Assembly (NCBI GenBank): GCA_009760855.2
Contig: WPIO01000143.1
Location: forward strand, 705,001-765,000
Length of the DNA stretch: 60,000 nt
DNA from: Cristatella mucedo
Taxonomy: Eukaryota; Bryozoa; Phylactolaemata; Cristatellidae
Reading direction: 5' to 3'
Both the position numbers and the translations under genes were made by a program. The notes beneath the pieces were generated by a model. The model did no database searches. It was not told the DNA's origin and saw nothing but the letters and a program-made list of their open reading frames with translations. This document shows positions 1 to 9,777 of the stretch, in pieces (position 1 is the first letter of the stretch; each line of letters opens with the position of its first letter).

Positions 1-170
1 ACTTGACAGTAGAGGCAATGATGTCATCAAACGGCAAGTCGTTTTGAAATTGCACTCCCAGATTGTTGGCAGATGTCAGTGGAGTGGTGCTAATAGAACC
101 AATGTTGATGGTGAGGTTATCCAGCTTGAGGTTGACTTTAGGCTTGCTTAAAACAATCATATAGGTCACA
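1..170 (-). mobile_element. LINE-2 reverse-transcriptase relic
   Basis: Read on the minus strand, this stretch encodes a segment with NLGVQFQNDLPFDDII, the post-palm region of CR1/L2-type LINE reverse transcriptases (compare KLSVLLQSDMSLHDHI in the better copy at 45.6 kb). It is cut by the window edge and decayed outside this part. It lies in the last intron of EFL1 or between exons. It is a fragment only and no function is expected. Confidence 0.6.
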
Positions 171-709
171 TTAAGTTAGGCAAAACAGACTGTGATTGTT
201 CCCTACTGTATGCAGAAGACAGTGATCTCGACTATACGCAAAAAAAAGAGTGTAGTGTGGTTTTTAATCGAATGCCGCACATTTGTCTTCCTTACTTTTG
301 CACTCAGTAGTTTTGATGCAGACCAAGTCATAGTCCCAATTATTGTAACCTGTCTTTATATATACTTCATTTATAGAGTGCCACTCTTAGAGAACTTTAT
401 CATTATCCTGGCACTTTACATGATCGGCTCGAGTCCACGACTGTGGTCGTTAAAGGCAAGCACTTTTACTCTGGGCCAAGAAGGAGGGAAATGACTTTAA
501 AGAGAAAAAATGGCCTCACTGTGCTGGTTATTTTGTTGTGTTCTGATCTGATGCAGTATCGCAGTGCAGTATGCATTTGGTGCACAGCTGCTGCGGCTAG
601 TGCCACTGCTGCCGACACAGCTGCTGCCGAGCACTCCCGGATGCACACGGCTGCTTCTCTTTATTTATTTTTTAAAGTCAGTTTTTGCTTTCTTTGTGTT
701 GTGCTCTAG
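171..709 (+). other. Intron 5' of the EFL1 terminal exon
   Basis: No coding exon is recognised here. The stretch holds a GCT/GCC-rich run around 585-640 and ends in a pyrimidine-rich tract closing with CTCTAG at 704-709, the splice acceptor of the next exon. The preceding EFL1 exons must lie upstream of the window. Confidence 0.6.
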
Positions 710-898
710 GTGCTGAACATTGACCCATACTGGGAGCCGTGCACAGAGGAAGAAATGGCTCTCTACGGCACCAAGTACGACTCCGAGAATAGGGCCAAAA
801 AATACGTTCATTGCGTGCGGAAGAGAAAGGGTCTCCGCGTCGAGGAGCAAATTGTGCAGTTCGCCGAGAAGCAACGGACGCTGACGAAAAACAAATAA
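710..898 (+). CDS. EFL1: EFL1 (elongation factor-like GTPase 1), terminal exon
   Basis: This exon codes for the C-terminal 62 residues of EFL1 (EFTUD1; yeast Ria1), the cytoplasmic EF-2-like GTPase that, with SBDS, releases eIF6 from maturing 60S ribosomal subunits. The identification rests on the conserved end of the family: [10 protein letters not shown], then [24 protein letters not shown] and the final [10 protein letters not shown]; the human protein has a nearly identical ending as I recall it. The exon starts directly after a good acceptor (TGTGCTCTAG) with a phase 0 junction and runs to TAA at 896-898. GTPase and other domains are in exons upstream of the window. The neighbours are retroposon relics and, 8.4 kb downstream, a K2P channel on the same strand; no functional link is implied. 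Confidence 0.93.
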   Translation: MLNIDPYWEPCTEEEMALYGTKYDSENRAKKYVHCVRKRKGLRVEEQIVQFAEKQRTLTKNK

Positions 899-899
899 A
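894..899 (+). terminator. Poly(A) signal AATAAA overlapping the EFL1 stop
   Basis: The hexamer AATAAA spans the TAA stop codon (896-898), so the EFL1 3' UTR could be only a few tens of bases. No better signal is seen close downstream. Confidence 0.55.
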
Positions 900-2109
900 G
901 CCTACGTATCGCTAGCCAGAAGAGGTCTGCCGAAGCCGCTATGACTGTACCAGTCAGTACAGCTTGTGTAAACTAGGCCACCTATAGAGGCCAGTTTGGC
1001 CTGCTGTGGTGTGGTCTTTCTGCTGCTGCTGGCTATAGAGTTGGAAGTCGTGAAAGTAGTCGGTCGAGCTGCTCGGGTGGTTGTGCTGCCTTAATGTTAC
1101 ATTAAGTAAGGATTGGCAGCTTGGGTACTTTTAGTATCGCTTGATGCAATTTTTGTTATGGCATATTTATCAGCAAGGATACAGATGGAAATGGATCGCT
1201 TAGGCAGCAAGTCAAAATTAGACAAAGTTGAATCGACTTTTTCATTAATTTTGAATTTCTGCAGCAAAACCTTCATGCACACTCACACGTGTGTTCGCGT
1301 GTGTGTGTGTGCACGCGCGAGAAAAGATGTGTGGCTTTATGTGTGTGAGAAAAGATGTGACAGCTTTGGATTAAAGTTTCTACGAGCGAAACTTGGAATC
1401 TTGAGACACGATCTGTCAAGTAGCTGGATGGGATTAGATCCTGTAGGGCACTATAAAAAGACATTATTATACGTAATATACCATAACCGGAGAAGAGTTA
1501 TACGTTGTTGTATAGCATTGTAACAGAACTAAATCTCTCTCTCTCTAGGTAATTAAATATCTTGAAAGGGAAGCATTTATAATGGTCATTGATAAAAGCA
1601 CAGGTCAGCAAGCATTAGCATACACCCAGGACAATACGCACGAATTAAGCAAATGCTGGGCGGGACTGGTTTTTAGGTTTTTGAGCTTACTTTTTATATG
1701 TTTCGCCAGCTGTTATCATGGCGTTACTTGGCAAAGCGTATACACTGAAGGCCAAGGTCTCGATGGATTTCTGAGAGGTACAGCTTTACGAATGTGTGGT
1801 ATTTCCTATAGGTAGGCTGGAACAAGAGATGGAAAGGATCTAAAAGCGAGTGGCAAAACCGTCTATGTGCTCTGATGGATAAAGTCTATGGCGCCGGTTG
1901 ACATATTCGGAGTCAGCTGGTGTACGAGCTGTGGGGGTGTAACGAGTACTGAATAAAAGGAATTGTAATATTCTAGAAGCAGTGTGAACTAGTTTTACTG
2001 TCGTACTCTTATAAGTACGTACTAAGATCGTCTTTATTTCAGTGATATTCTTAAACTAAAAGTAGCCTTGGCCGTTTGGCTAATGTAATCTGTCTGTTGA
2101 ACCCATATA
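900..2109. other. Intergenic DNA with a GT run and a LINE-2 trace
   Basis: No gene is supported. A short GT/GC alternating run lies at 1287-1320. Bases 1808-1850 match, on the minus strand, the part of LINE-2 seen at about 45.95-46.02 kb (the GTAGGCTGGA segment). An AATAAA is present near 1952. The rest shows nothing recognisable. Confidence 0.4.
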
Positions 2110-2480
2110 GCCGTTGGATTCCCAGATACTGTGCAGAGTATACAGGACACATGCTGGCCAAGCCAATTTAGAAATCAAGGCTTTCCAATTTCGGAGTAAC
2201 ATTAAATTTGCACACAACTTTGAGGCTGTTTTTTCTCATTTGACTGAGGAATTTTGCCGTTATACAAGTGCGAGTCATAATAACGTGTGCTGCAAGGAAG
2301 CCGACTGAGTAAGTTTGAGATGCCTTCCGGGAAGGTATAAAGCATGAGTGACACAGTAGTGTGCTGTCTGCATCAAAATGACAGCCTATGTATCTGCTTG
2401 GTGAGTGCATCGGTTAGAGGAAGGGTATAAATTGTGAAAAGATGTGGTCCTAAAACGGATCAGCGGGGGACCCAGTACTT
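2110..2480 (-). mobile_element. LINE-2 reverse-transcriptase relic
   Basis: The minus strand reads CHFDADSTLL, a decayed form of the FYADDTQLY catalytic block of a LINE reverse transcriptase, followed by a stretch matching the post-catalytic region of LINE-2. It is broken by substitutions, and the catalytic motif is altered, so it is dead. Confidence 0.55.
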
Positions 2481-2697
2481 CAAATGATCACTGGAGGACC
2501 GCTAGCCATTGAAATGTATTTTCTGAATTACACCGCCGATATATAGACCATGCCATTTTGGAAAATTCCGGCGATGCTTAAATGAGACGACGCACACTCA
2601 CGTAGGATTTAGGGATCCATGGTAAAAAAAGAGAAGCTGACTTTAGATCCAACAGAAATAGCAGAGCCTAATTAAGTCAGCATTCCCATGTGGGCTA

Positions 2698-2835
2698 ACA
2701 ATAATAATAACACATTCGCATAGCGCCCTCAGACAAATTAATCTCTGACTAGGCTCTTTAAATATGCTGTAAAGGAAGCACGATCAAATCATTAGTGGCA
2801 ACATGCACAATGTTAACACACGGGCTGTAATACAC
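2698..2835 (-). mobile_element. LINE-2 3' tail copy
   Basis: The copy starts with an AATAATAATAA run (the reversed 3' tail), then GCGCCCTCAGA...TTAATCTCT...TAGGC, then the AGTGGCAACATGCACA block. This order is repeated at 6.1, 14.7, 25.9 and 22.4 kb. Confidence 0.7.
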
Positions 2836-2959
2836 TCGAAGCAGCGGTGACTCAGTGGAATGAGTTGCTTCAAAGTCTAACTGGATTTAAATGCTAGGCT
2901 CGATGTTCTGACACAGTGTAAGTGTTTAACGGGTAAGAGATAATTCACTCCAATGTATT

Positions 2960-3115
2960 TGATAGGGGCCGTGGCAGCTCGGGAGGTAAGATGTTCGCTC
3001 TTCACAACAGAATTCACGGTTTCAAATTCTGCAGCAGGTGATCTTATGTCGTCAACTGCAAGTGGTGTTGACAGCCGTTAAGGCTTTTCTGCCCCATTAC
3101 AATTGAGGCTGTTGA
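2960..3115 (+). mobile_element. SINE-2 copy (tRNA-derived)
   Basis: GGGCCGTGGCAGCTCGGGAGG followed by a B-box-like TTCAAATTCTG and the TGCAAGTGGTGTTGACAGCC body matches four other copies (7.4, 8.5, 10.3, 25.0 kb). A tRNA-like promoter head is typical of SINEs transcribed by RNA polymerase III. The sequence is diverged. Confidence 0.55.
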
Positions 3116-3435
3116 ATCGGCTAATATTATCATTATTAAGGGCACGATGTAGTCTGGTGGAAGTTGCTCAAGTTCTCGTGGCCTGACGTCAACTTCATGC
3201 GAGTAGCCTGAAAAGAGCTTAAAAAATGCTAGGACTGAGCCTGAGCTAAATAAACATTTTCTACATTAGTTATATATGGAATAGGCATACCTAGAGAAGA
3301 ATATTGGGTATGGGCTCTGGAGTTCTCTTAGTCTGGGAGATAAATTTCGAGATGACTACAGCAGCAGCAGGGGCAGAATGTCATGCGGATAATGAGGTAG
3401 TGCAAGGAACTCAGGCTGAAAGACAATGGAGGATG

Positions 3436-3654
3436 TTACCTTGGTGATAAACTCTTTTCGTCTACGTCACTCCCAAAGAAGCTTGAATAACGATCGGCTA
3501 GGTCACCGAAATAATCGCTTCGTATGGTGCTTGCTGACTTTGGGGTTCGGTTAAGCCTTAACCGAAGGTTAAACTGCTGCTTGACGATGGACATACGAGC
3601 CGTTTTGACCGTGCATCTGTAACGCCACTCTCTTCCTACGGAGGTTAGAAACAC
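3436..3654 (-). mobile_element. LINE relic, linker upstream of RT
   Basis: The minus strand encodes GDLADRYSSFF, the motif found between endonuclease and reverse transcriptase in L2/CR1 LINEs (compare DLADRFSSFFPQLF at about 28.15 kb). The surrounding reading frame is short. Confidence 0.45.
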
Positions 3655-4509
3655 AGGCCTTTGCTAGGAAGGGCTTAGACGACCTACAACAAGCGTGGTA
3701 AGCCATTAAGCAACGGACAGACACGGATTGAGCGGTGGCAGCCCGATTGCTCAGATTGATAGCAACTGCGTCCGTCGCTGAGCATTACATATTACCGCTC
3801 GTAGCAGCGTCGGCGAAGCGACGTCAGCGACTGCTTGACCCTTTGTCTCATTATCGATTGGGTGACTTTGGTTCCATCGGGATACAGACGAACTTGAATT
3901 GCCAGAATATGAGATCTAACTACCATTGTTTGCTTTTAACTATTCATCCATCGCTGATGCATCTCGATTAGGCCGGCGCTAAAGGTTTTGCCTGCAGCCA
4001 TGACTGTCGGAGGTGGTGCAGAGAGTGCCAATCAAGAATCGCAGCGAAATCAGAGAGTGGTTTCGAGAAGTGCCGACCGAGCGCCAGCGAGCAAAATCAT
4101 GTCTGCGGAGGTAAGCTTGGCCAAAGCATTGTAAAGACGGCGTTACCATCTGGCCGGTCCAACGTGGCAACATTTCGTAGGTGCCCAGGTATTGTATGCA
4201 AACGGCTGTCCGTGGTTGCATCAATCAAGAACGCGGCTCTGGCTTTCATTTGCAGCGAGCGCATCACTTTATCGGTAAGAAGCATCTACAGATGAAGAGA
4301 TTCTGTCCAGAGTTTTACCAAGACCCACAAAATCTGGGTTAGATGCAGAGCTTGTAGAAAAATATCACTTAGTCTCCCATGCCATCTTTTCTTCCAAGAT
4401 TCTCGTAAGATATTGTCTCGAAGTGTGCAAGCATTATTTGTCAGAAAAAATTTTGTGAAAAATTCGAGCGACGCTGCTGCACATGCTCTCCCGCCGTTAA
4501 TAGTGACAT
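3655..4509. other. Unassigned intergenic DNA
   Basis: Short open frames exist on both strands but none has recognisable domains, splice context or sustained coding bias. I see nothing else in it. Confidence 0.4.
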
Positions 4510-4728
4510 CCGAAGCAACAGCGGATGGTGGGCGACGTCGCTGCCCTAGTCCTGCTTGATCTCTGCTCGCTGTGTTCGACACTTTTCAACGCGGCAGCCA
4601 ATAAGTATGAAGGCTTGAGAGCAATCAAGTGCGCTCTTATTTTTATTACTACTACGATCGGTCTGGCAGACGAGGCTCCGGCATGGTTCAAGTCGCACCT
4701 GTTCAGTCGCGTTCAACCCCTGCATTGA
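4510..4728 (+). mobile_element. LINE reverse-transcriptase relic
   Basis: The plus strand reads ALVLLDLCSLCSTLFNAAAN and then IGLADEAPAWFKSHLFSRVQ. These correspond to the [14 protein letters not shown] palm motif and the following WF(K/R)SYLSGR motif of L2/CR1 LINE reverse transcriptases. The catalytic aspartate after AAF is replaced, so the copy is inactive. Confidence 0.65.
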
Positions 4729-4954
4729 GTGAATCGCGTTTCCCCTCCAGCAGACGTGTTTCGGGGGCTCGAGCTTGCGCTCGGCGGCGGGACGAGGCTA
4801 ATGACAAACGGCGAAGTTTGTGAGTAAGACGACGGCGCGTGTAGCACGCTGGCGAGGCAGGCGGGCGAGTGGGCTAAACGCCGCCGTTGTAGCCCTCGGG
4901 TCTGCTGCTGCGGATTTCGTGCAGCGAAAAGACCGAGACGGGCTGGATAGCGTG

Positions 4955-5010
4955 CACACAGGCGGGAGCGAACAGGTCGGAGCGAACAGGTCGGAGCAAA
5001 CAGCTGTGAG
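4955..5010. repeat. Short tandem repeat, ~14 bp unit
   Basis: The unit GGTCGGAGCGAACA recurs about three times with small changes between 4963 and 5005. Confidence 0.6.
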
Positions 5011-5574
5011 CGCACAGGTGGGAAGTAGTCATTGGAGGGCCGGTGGGTCGCACGACGCCTTCTGGCCCTTCTTAATTAAATCCAATCTGGTCGGCCAGTT
5101 TTGAGTTTCGAACTTTTGATGCATTTGAGCTGAAGGGTCGATTGCACATTACATTTCACAGATTTATTTATAGCAAGTAGGGCAGCGAGATAAGCGGCTG
5201 ATGAGGAGCAGATGGTGCGCAATTGAGCTTTCGGTGGTGTGTGGGGGTTTTGTGAGCACACTGAAGAAAAGAAGTAGACTGGTGAATGCTGCCGAAGACA
5301 AATCGGCTGGTGCAAGCTAGCAAAGCAGTCTGTAAGTCAGACACATGATCATAAATACGATTGCGCTCAGCTAGCCAATTGGTCGGGCAGAGTGGTAAAA
5401 GTTCGGTTGGGGCGGACCGACGTATCGGCAATGTCAAACCCACAGTGTGACATTTGGAGATCTTCAAGAGTCCGTTCTCGGTCCATCGCTGTTTTCCATT
5501 CACACATAACATCTAAAAATTAATTAGGGCCCATTGGCTTTTTGCGTCTATAAGGACAATAATCAGCTGTTTTT

Positions 5575-5830
5575 TCTCAGTTGAACTATCGGAATCTGCT
5601 GCAGTGACTGATAAGCTTAATGCTTGCCCTGCAGACATTCGTCCTGGATGTTAGCCGATGTTCCTAAACTAAACGAAGATATTCTGTCTTGTTTATATGG
5701 CGCTGCAAGTGTGCGGCTGGACAAGAAGACTTTGCTCTTATAGTTGATACTGCGTGCTACCGTCATCACGTGTTCAAAATGTAGGTGTCCTCGTTGGTAA
5801 ATGCATACAATTTGAAAATTTTATCAAGAA
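5575..5830 (+). mobile_element. LINE-1 relic
   Basis: GCAGTGACTGATAAGCTTAA and, at 5762-5795, CACGTGTTCAAAATGTAGGT match the intact LINE-1 segment at 43.75 kb (CACGTGCTCGAAATTTAGGT). The reading frame is lost. Confidence 0.5.
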
Positions 5831-5833
5831 GAC

Positions 5834-6010
5834 GCTGCCCTGGTTTGGCCCAGGCGATAAGATGCTCACCATTTACGACCAAGGTCAATTTGCTTGCCTT
5901 AAATGAGAAAGATCGTGGGCTCAAGCCCTGTAGCATATGCAAAGCGCATGAATTGAGATTCAGCTCTCAATTTAGTGCTATGAAAATGAACTATATTTAT
6001 CTTTATAAGA
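5834..6010 (+). mobile_element. SINE-1 copy (tRNA-derived)
   Basis: The head CTGGTTTGGCCCAGGCGATA is an A-box-like segment of the tRNA-derived SINE also present at 15.1 kb. A B-box-like TCGTGGGCTCAAGCCC and a 3' tail AAGCGCATGAATTGAGATTC follow. The tail is the region shared with LINE-2. Confidence 0.6.
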
Positions 6011-6104
6011 CCTCTTCGGCAGCTAGCTATTCTATTTGACCCCCGGTCTAAAATTAGGCACGTTTACCAAAGTGGACGGTACAAATTTTACTAAATCCGG
6101 ATTA

Positions 6105-6400
6105 AAACTAATAATAATAACATATTTGTAGTGCGTCGTCGCGGTACTTAATCTCTTTCTAGGCACTCCACATTTTCTGTAAAGGAAGCTCGATCGAATG
6201 GTTAGTGGCAACATGCACAATGCCAACAGGCATAATATTGTTAGAGTTGACGCATTGTCACAGTATCAACGAGTAAGTACGATTAGTGGCAGCATGCACA
6301 GTGTCAGCACATATAAGCAGACCAAGGACGAATCATAATAATTGGCTAAATGCTTGATCAACGGTTTCTTTTTTAACGTTTTGTCGTCAAGTCAGGGGAT
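6105..6400 (-). mobile_element. LINE-2 3' end copy
   Basis: The reversed tail AATAATAATAAC is followed by CTTAATCTCTTTCTAGGCAC and the CAGCATGCACAGTGTCAGCAC block, then AAGTCAGGGGATC, as in the 25.9 kb copy. Confidence 0.7.
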
Positions 6401-6439
6401 CTATCTATGCTGGACTGCTGACAGTTTTTTATAGGCTAC

Positions 6440-7070
6440 GGAAAAAAGCTCATAGGACTCTGCAGCTGATGACGAACATGGCTGCATGGTTAGTCAAAAA
6501 ATTACAGAGGGTCAGCCACGTGTCTCTTTTGCTGAAGGAGCTGCGACGGCTCCAACGGTTCATCAATGGGCACCCGGAAGTGCTCTTACACGGATCCAAA
6601 AAGTCCATCTTGGCTTGGCTCCGTCATATCAAGTTGAGCTGATGCAATGGTTACAGTCTCCTCGCACTCTCAGGTCCTCTATGAACCATAGGCTAGCAGC
6701 TCCATTCTTTGGCTTAGAGACTTCAGGCGGCAGAAGCTTTTGCTCTGCAGGTCCTAAACGTCGAACTCTCACAAATATAATGCAAAGACGTCTATTCTCC
6801 TGATGCCGACTGCAGCACGTCTTTTCAAGCCGGCCTGAGCTGGTACATCCATGCTACTCAATTCCTTTACTGCCCTTCTATCTCTGATATGCTTCTTACT
6901 TTCTTTTTGCTGCGTAAGATAAAGTCTTCTGGCTACCGCATGGGCTCCAAAAGCCACTAGGGCGTTTTGAACGGCTATTGCAAAATCTTAATATCAATGC
7001 CCACCCAATAATTACTCTTGGCTTTGGGGAGTTGCAGACAGAGATGCATTGCAGCATTGCGATACATGAT
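6440..7070 (+). mobile_element. LINE-1 3' end copy
   Basis: From ATGACGAACATGGCTGCATG this follows the 3' half of LINE-1 (43.98-44.57 kb) through CACGTGTCTCTTTTGCTGAA and CTTTTGCTCTGCAGGTCCTA. It ends at GTTGCAGACAGAGATGCATT. Several frameshifts and deletions make it non-coding. Confidence 0.7.
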
Positions 7071-7387
7071 GGGTTGTTCGGCAATCACGTAATTGTTGAA
7101 AACCCGATGGTCAAGTCAGTCAGCTGATACGTTAACTCTTACCTATGAAATGACCTATGACCTATGATTTCCAGGATGTCGGCTATGCTTCCCACTTGCT
7201 GCTGGCCACTAGAAACAGTTGTCGTCACGACGGACTTCAGCAGTTTCGAACGAGCAAGAGAGACGAAGGAAGAACAGCATTTGTAAAGTGCGATCGAAGA
7301 GAGATTTAATTCTCTTAGGATGCTGTACAAGTTATTTAATTCTTCTCATTAAAGTAAAAAAAAATATTACCTGATTTAAAAAAATAT

Positions 7388-7545
7388 TTTCTATAGCGAC
7401 AGGAGACCCTTTCCGGCTATCACCACCACTTGCAGCGGCTGTAAAGGATCGTCCACCGCAATTTTCGAACCCACGACCTTGGGACCGAGGTCGTGAAAAG
7501 CAGCCGCCTTACCTAGTGTGCCATCAAGGCTCAGTCTTAATATTT
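7388..7545 (-). mobile_element. SINE-2 copy
   Basis: TAGCGACAGGAGACCCTTTC, CACCACTTGCAGCGGC and the reversed B box TTTTCGAACCCACGACC match the copies at 8.5 and 25.0 kb. Confidence 0.7.
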
Positions 7546-8120
7546 TATTGGAATACATTCTTCTTACTTTTATTAGCACAAGGTAAAAGTGCGATGATTG
7601 AGAGGAAGGAAGGATGGTAGGAAGGTAAAGAAGTCAGGAAGTAGCCGGCCCCAATAGATCTTGTTTCTGCTGCGTCGTCCTCGTTTCAACTAAACAGGTA
7701 CCGAGTGTGGGCAGTCACTAATAACGCCTCATACGTAACGCTTATACAAGTGATTATCACATTTGCGTGGCTGTTTATCAGCTACGTATACTAGAAACGG
7801 ATTTGACGGCAGCGGAATATGTCAAACGCGGAATGTCTTACATTTACGAACATATTGAGTAGCGAGACTACAGGCCAAGTAGCCGGTGCAATGAAAAAAT
7901 GCTTTAACTGAGGATCAACCAATGAAAACGAATGAAAAAATGAAAGGAAGGTGAAACGGGGTGAATGCAAGACAAATTAAAGAAGAGGAATCCACTTGCA
8001 AAACTCGGTTCAGATAGCAGAAAGAATTTCACCTTAGGGCTACAGTAAGAAGTCATTGCACATTGTTAGACACACGAAACAGATCGTATCGCTGCCTGCA
8101 AAGATCAGCCGTTACTCGAG

Positions 8121-8218
8121 TGATGATGCTGGCTACTGATAGATAATGCTGGCTACTGATAGATGATGCTGGCTACTGATAGATGATGCTGGCTACTGAT
8201 AGATGATGCTGGCTACTT
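8121..8218. repeat. 20-bp minisatellite, five units
   Basis: Five tandem units of GATGATGCTGGCTACTGATA are nearly identical (one A/G change in the second unit). Confidence 0.9.
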
Positions 8219-8376
8219 GTCTTGAGTTGTTTTCTATCGTATTTTCTCTTGACTGTCTTCCTGGAGGTTTCCTTTAATTTTGATATATGAATACAATAGT
8301 CAAAATTGGGCAGCCACTCTCGTATCATCGCGTATCATCTCTCGTACTCCACCGTGTAACTGACTAGGACCTTATA

Positions 8377-8454
<78 letters not shown>

Positions 8455-8484
8455 GCGTGTGTGTGTGAGTGTGCGTGTGCGTGT
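8377..8484. repeat. (AT)n(GT)n microsatellite
   Basis: About 24 bp of AT alternation run directly into about 80 bp of GT alternation with a few GC interruptions at the 3' end. Confidence 0.95.
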
Positions 8485-8504
8485 AGGATAAGATCAATAT
8501 ACTA

Positions 8505-8682
8505 GCTGATTTAACAGCCTATTTTGTATAGCGACAGAAGAGCACTGATGGCTATCACCACCACTTGCAGTGGCAATAAATAATCGCCCGCCGCAGGATT
8601 CGAACCCACGACCACGGGACCGAGGTCGTGAGAAGCAACTGCCTTACCCAGTGTGCGCCACCACGGCCCCTTAGTTCTACTA
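8505..8682 (-). mobile_element. SINE-2 copy (best preserved)
   Basis: Read on the minus strand it has a tRNA-like head (GGCGCACACTGGGTAAGGCA), a good B box (GTGGGTTCGAATCCTGC), a body GCAAGTGGTGGTGATAGCC and an end CGCTATACAAAA. That end resembles the CGCTATACAAAACTC near the end of LINE-1, a weak hint of partnership. Confidence 0.75.
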
Positions 8683-9144
8683 TCTGAACGGACAGGAATG
8701 ACGCTGTAACAGAATCAAGTTGCTAAACTCACAAGACTCATAGCTATTATCAGTAACTCCGTTCGCCATGAAAGGTCACCCAACAGCACGAAAGGTCACC
8801 CGACATCAGATAGCTTTTCTCGGCACGTGGCTCACCGCACGTCACAATCCCAATCAGCTGGAACCTCCGAGGAAATACATTTTCAGTGTGACGAGAAGTG
8901 ACGCGACGTGATGAAAGCGGCCTCACTTCGAAGGTAGCTGCTGCTGTCAAAAGGCTCGCTTCTTCGTGAAAAAATGTACTCGTCACAAAGACAACGAGTC
9001 AAGAAAATTGATTCGGGTGCTCTGAATAAAATTGGCTTGCCATAATAAAAATTAGTATGGCATACAGGTGCTGCGCTAGTGGGTGCACATAGAGACGACC
9101 CCGTTTCACGTGCTTTGACGATATCCTCGGAGCCCTAAGGTATG

Positions 9145-9225
9145 TAAATAATAATAAGAATAAATTTAATATAGCACCCTCAGAGAACTCAATCTCTTTC
9201 TAGGCACTTTAAGTTTGCTGCAATA
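9145..9225 (-). mobile_element. LINE-2 tail fragment
   Basis: AATAATAAGAATAAA is followed by GCACCCTCAGAGAACTCAAT and CTTTCTAGGCAC, the reversed terminal hairpin of LINE-2. Confidence 0.65.
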
Positions 9226-9329
9226 CTTACTTGTGGTTCGAATTTAATGTGAGTGAGTAATTTACTTCCGCGAACGTTGTATTTTGACATTCGTGATAGC
9301 AGCGTTTTCGTGCTCATAATCTCGCCCAG

Positions 9330-9777
9330 ACACGCAGACGCGCAGCATCGGACACGGTCAGCCGCAGCCGCTGCAGGAAGCGATTCAGAAAAGTCGCAAT
9401 CACCGTCGGTCTGCTAGCGCTCAATGTCAGCTACGTCGCGCTCGGCGGCGCCTCGTTCAGCTATCTTGAGTCGCCTAATGAGTTGCACGCATGCACGTTC
9501 TCACGAAATGCCTACATGGCCAACGAGAACGCCACGGTCATATTGATTCTCGACATTGTGAGCCGACTGGACGGCGTCTACACCTACTCTCCGTCCCAGC
9601 TTAGCGATCTCGAGGCTTCATTCCAAAACCTGCTGGACAAGTTCTCTCTGCCAGCGCTGAGCAACAAGTACGATCCGAAAGGCAAGGACTGCGATCTGCT
9701 CGGAACGGATGCCAACCCTCTCCAGTGGTCATTCGAGCCGGCCGCACTGTTTGCAATGAGCATCGTTTCGACGATAG
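9330..9777 (+). CDS. K2P-A exon: M1, cap and P1 up to the filter
   Basis: The exon opens after CTCGCCCAG; an in-frame TAG at 9297 forces a start after it. It carries M1 (VAITVGLLALNVSYVALGG), the cap and the P1 helix WSFEPAALFAMSIVSTIG. The donor G|GTGAGT splits the first glycine codon of GYG. The acceptor position is the only uncertain edge, because a second AG lies a few bases downstream. Confidence 0.88.

Noticed and set aside
8121-8218. CRISPR-like or regulatory array
   Set aside because: Head-to-tail 20-bp units without spacers; an ordinary minisatellite.
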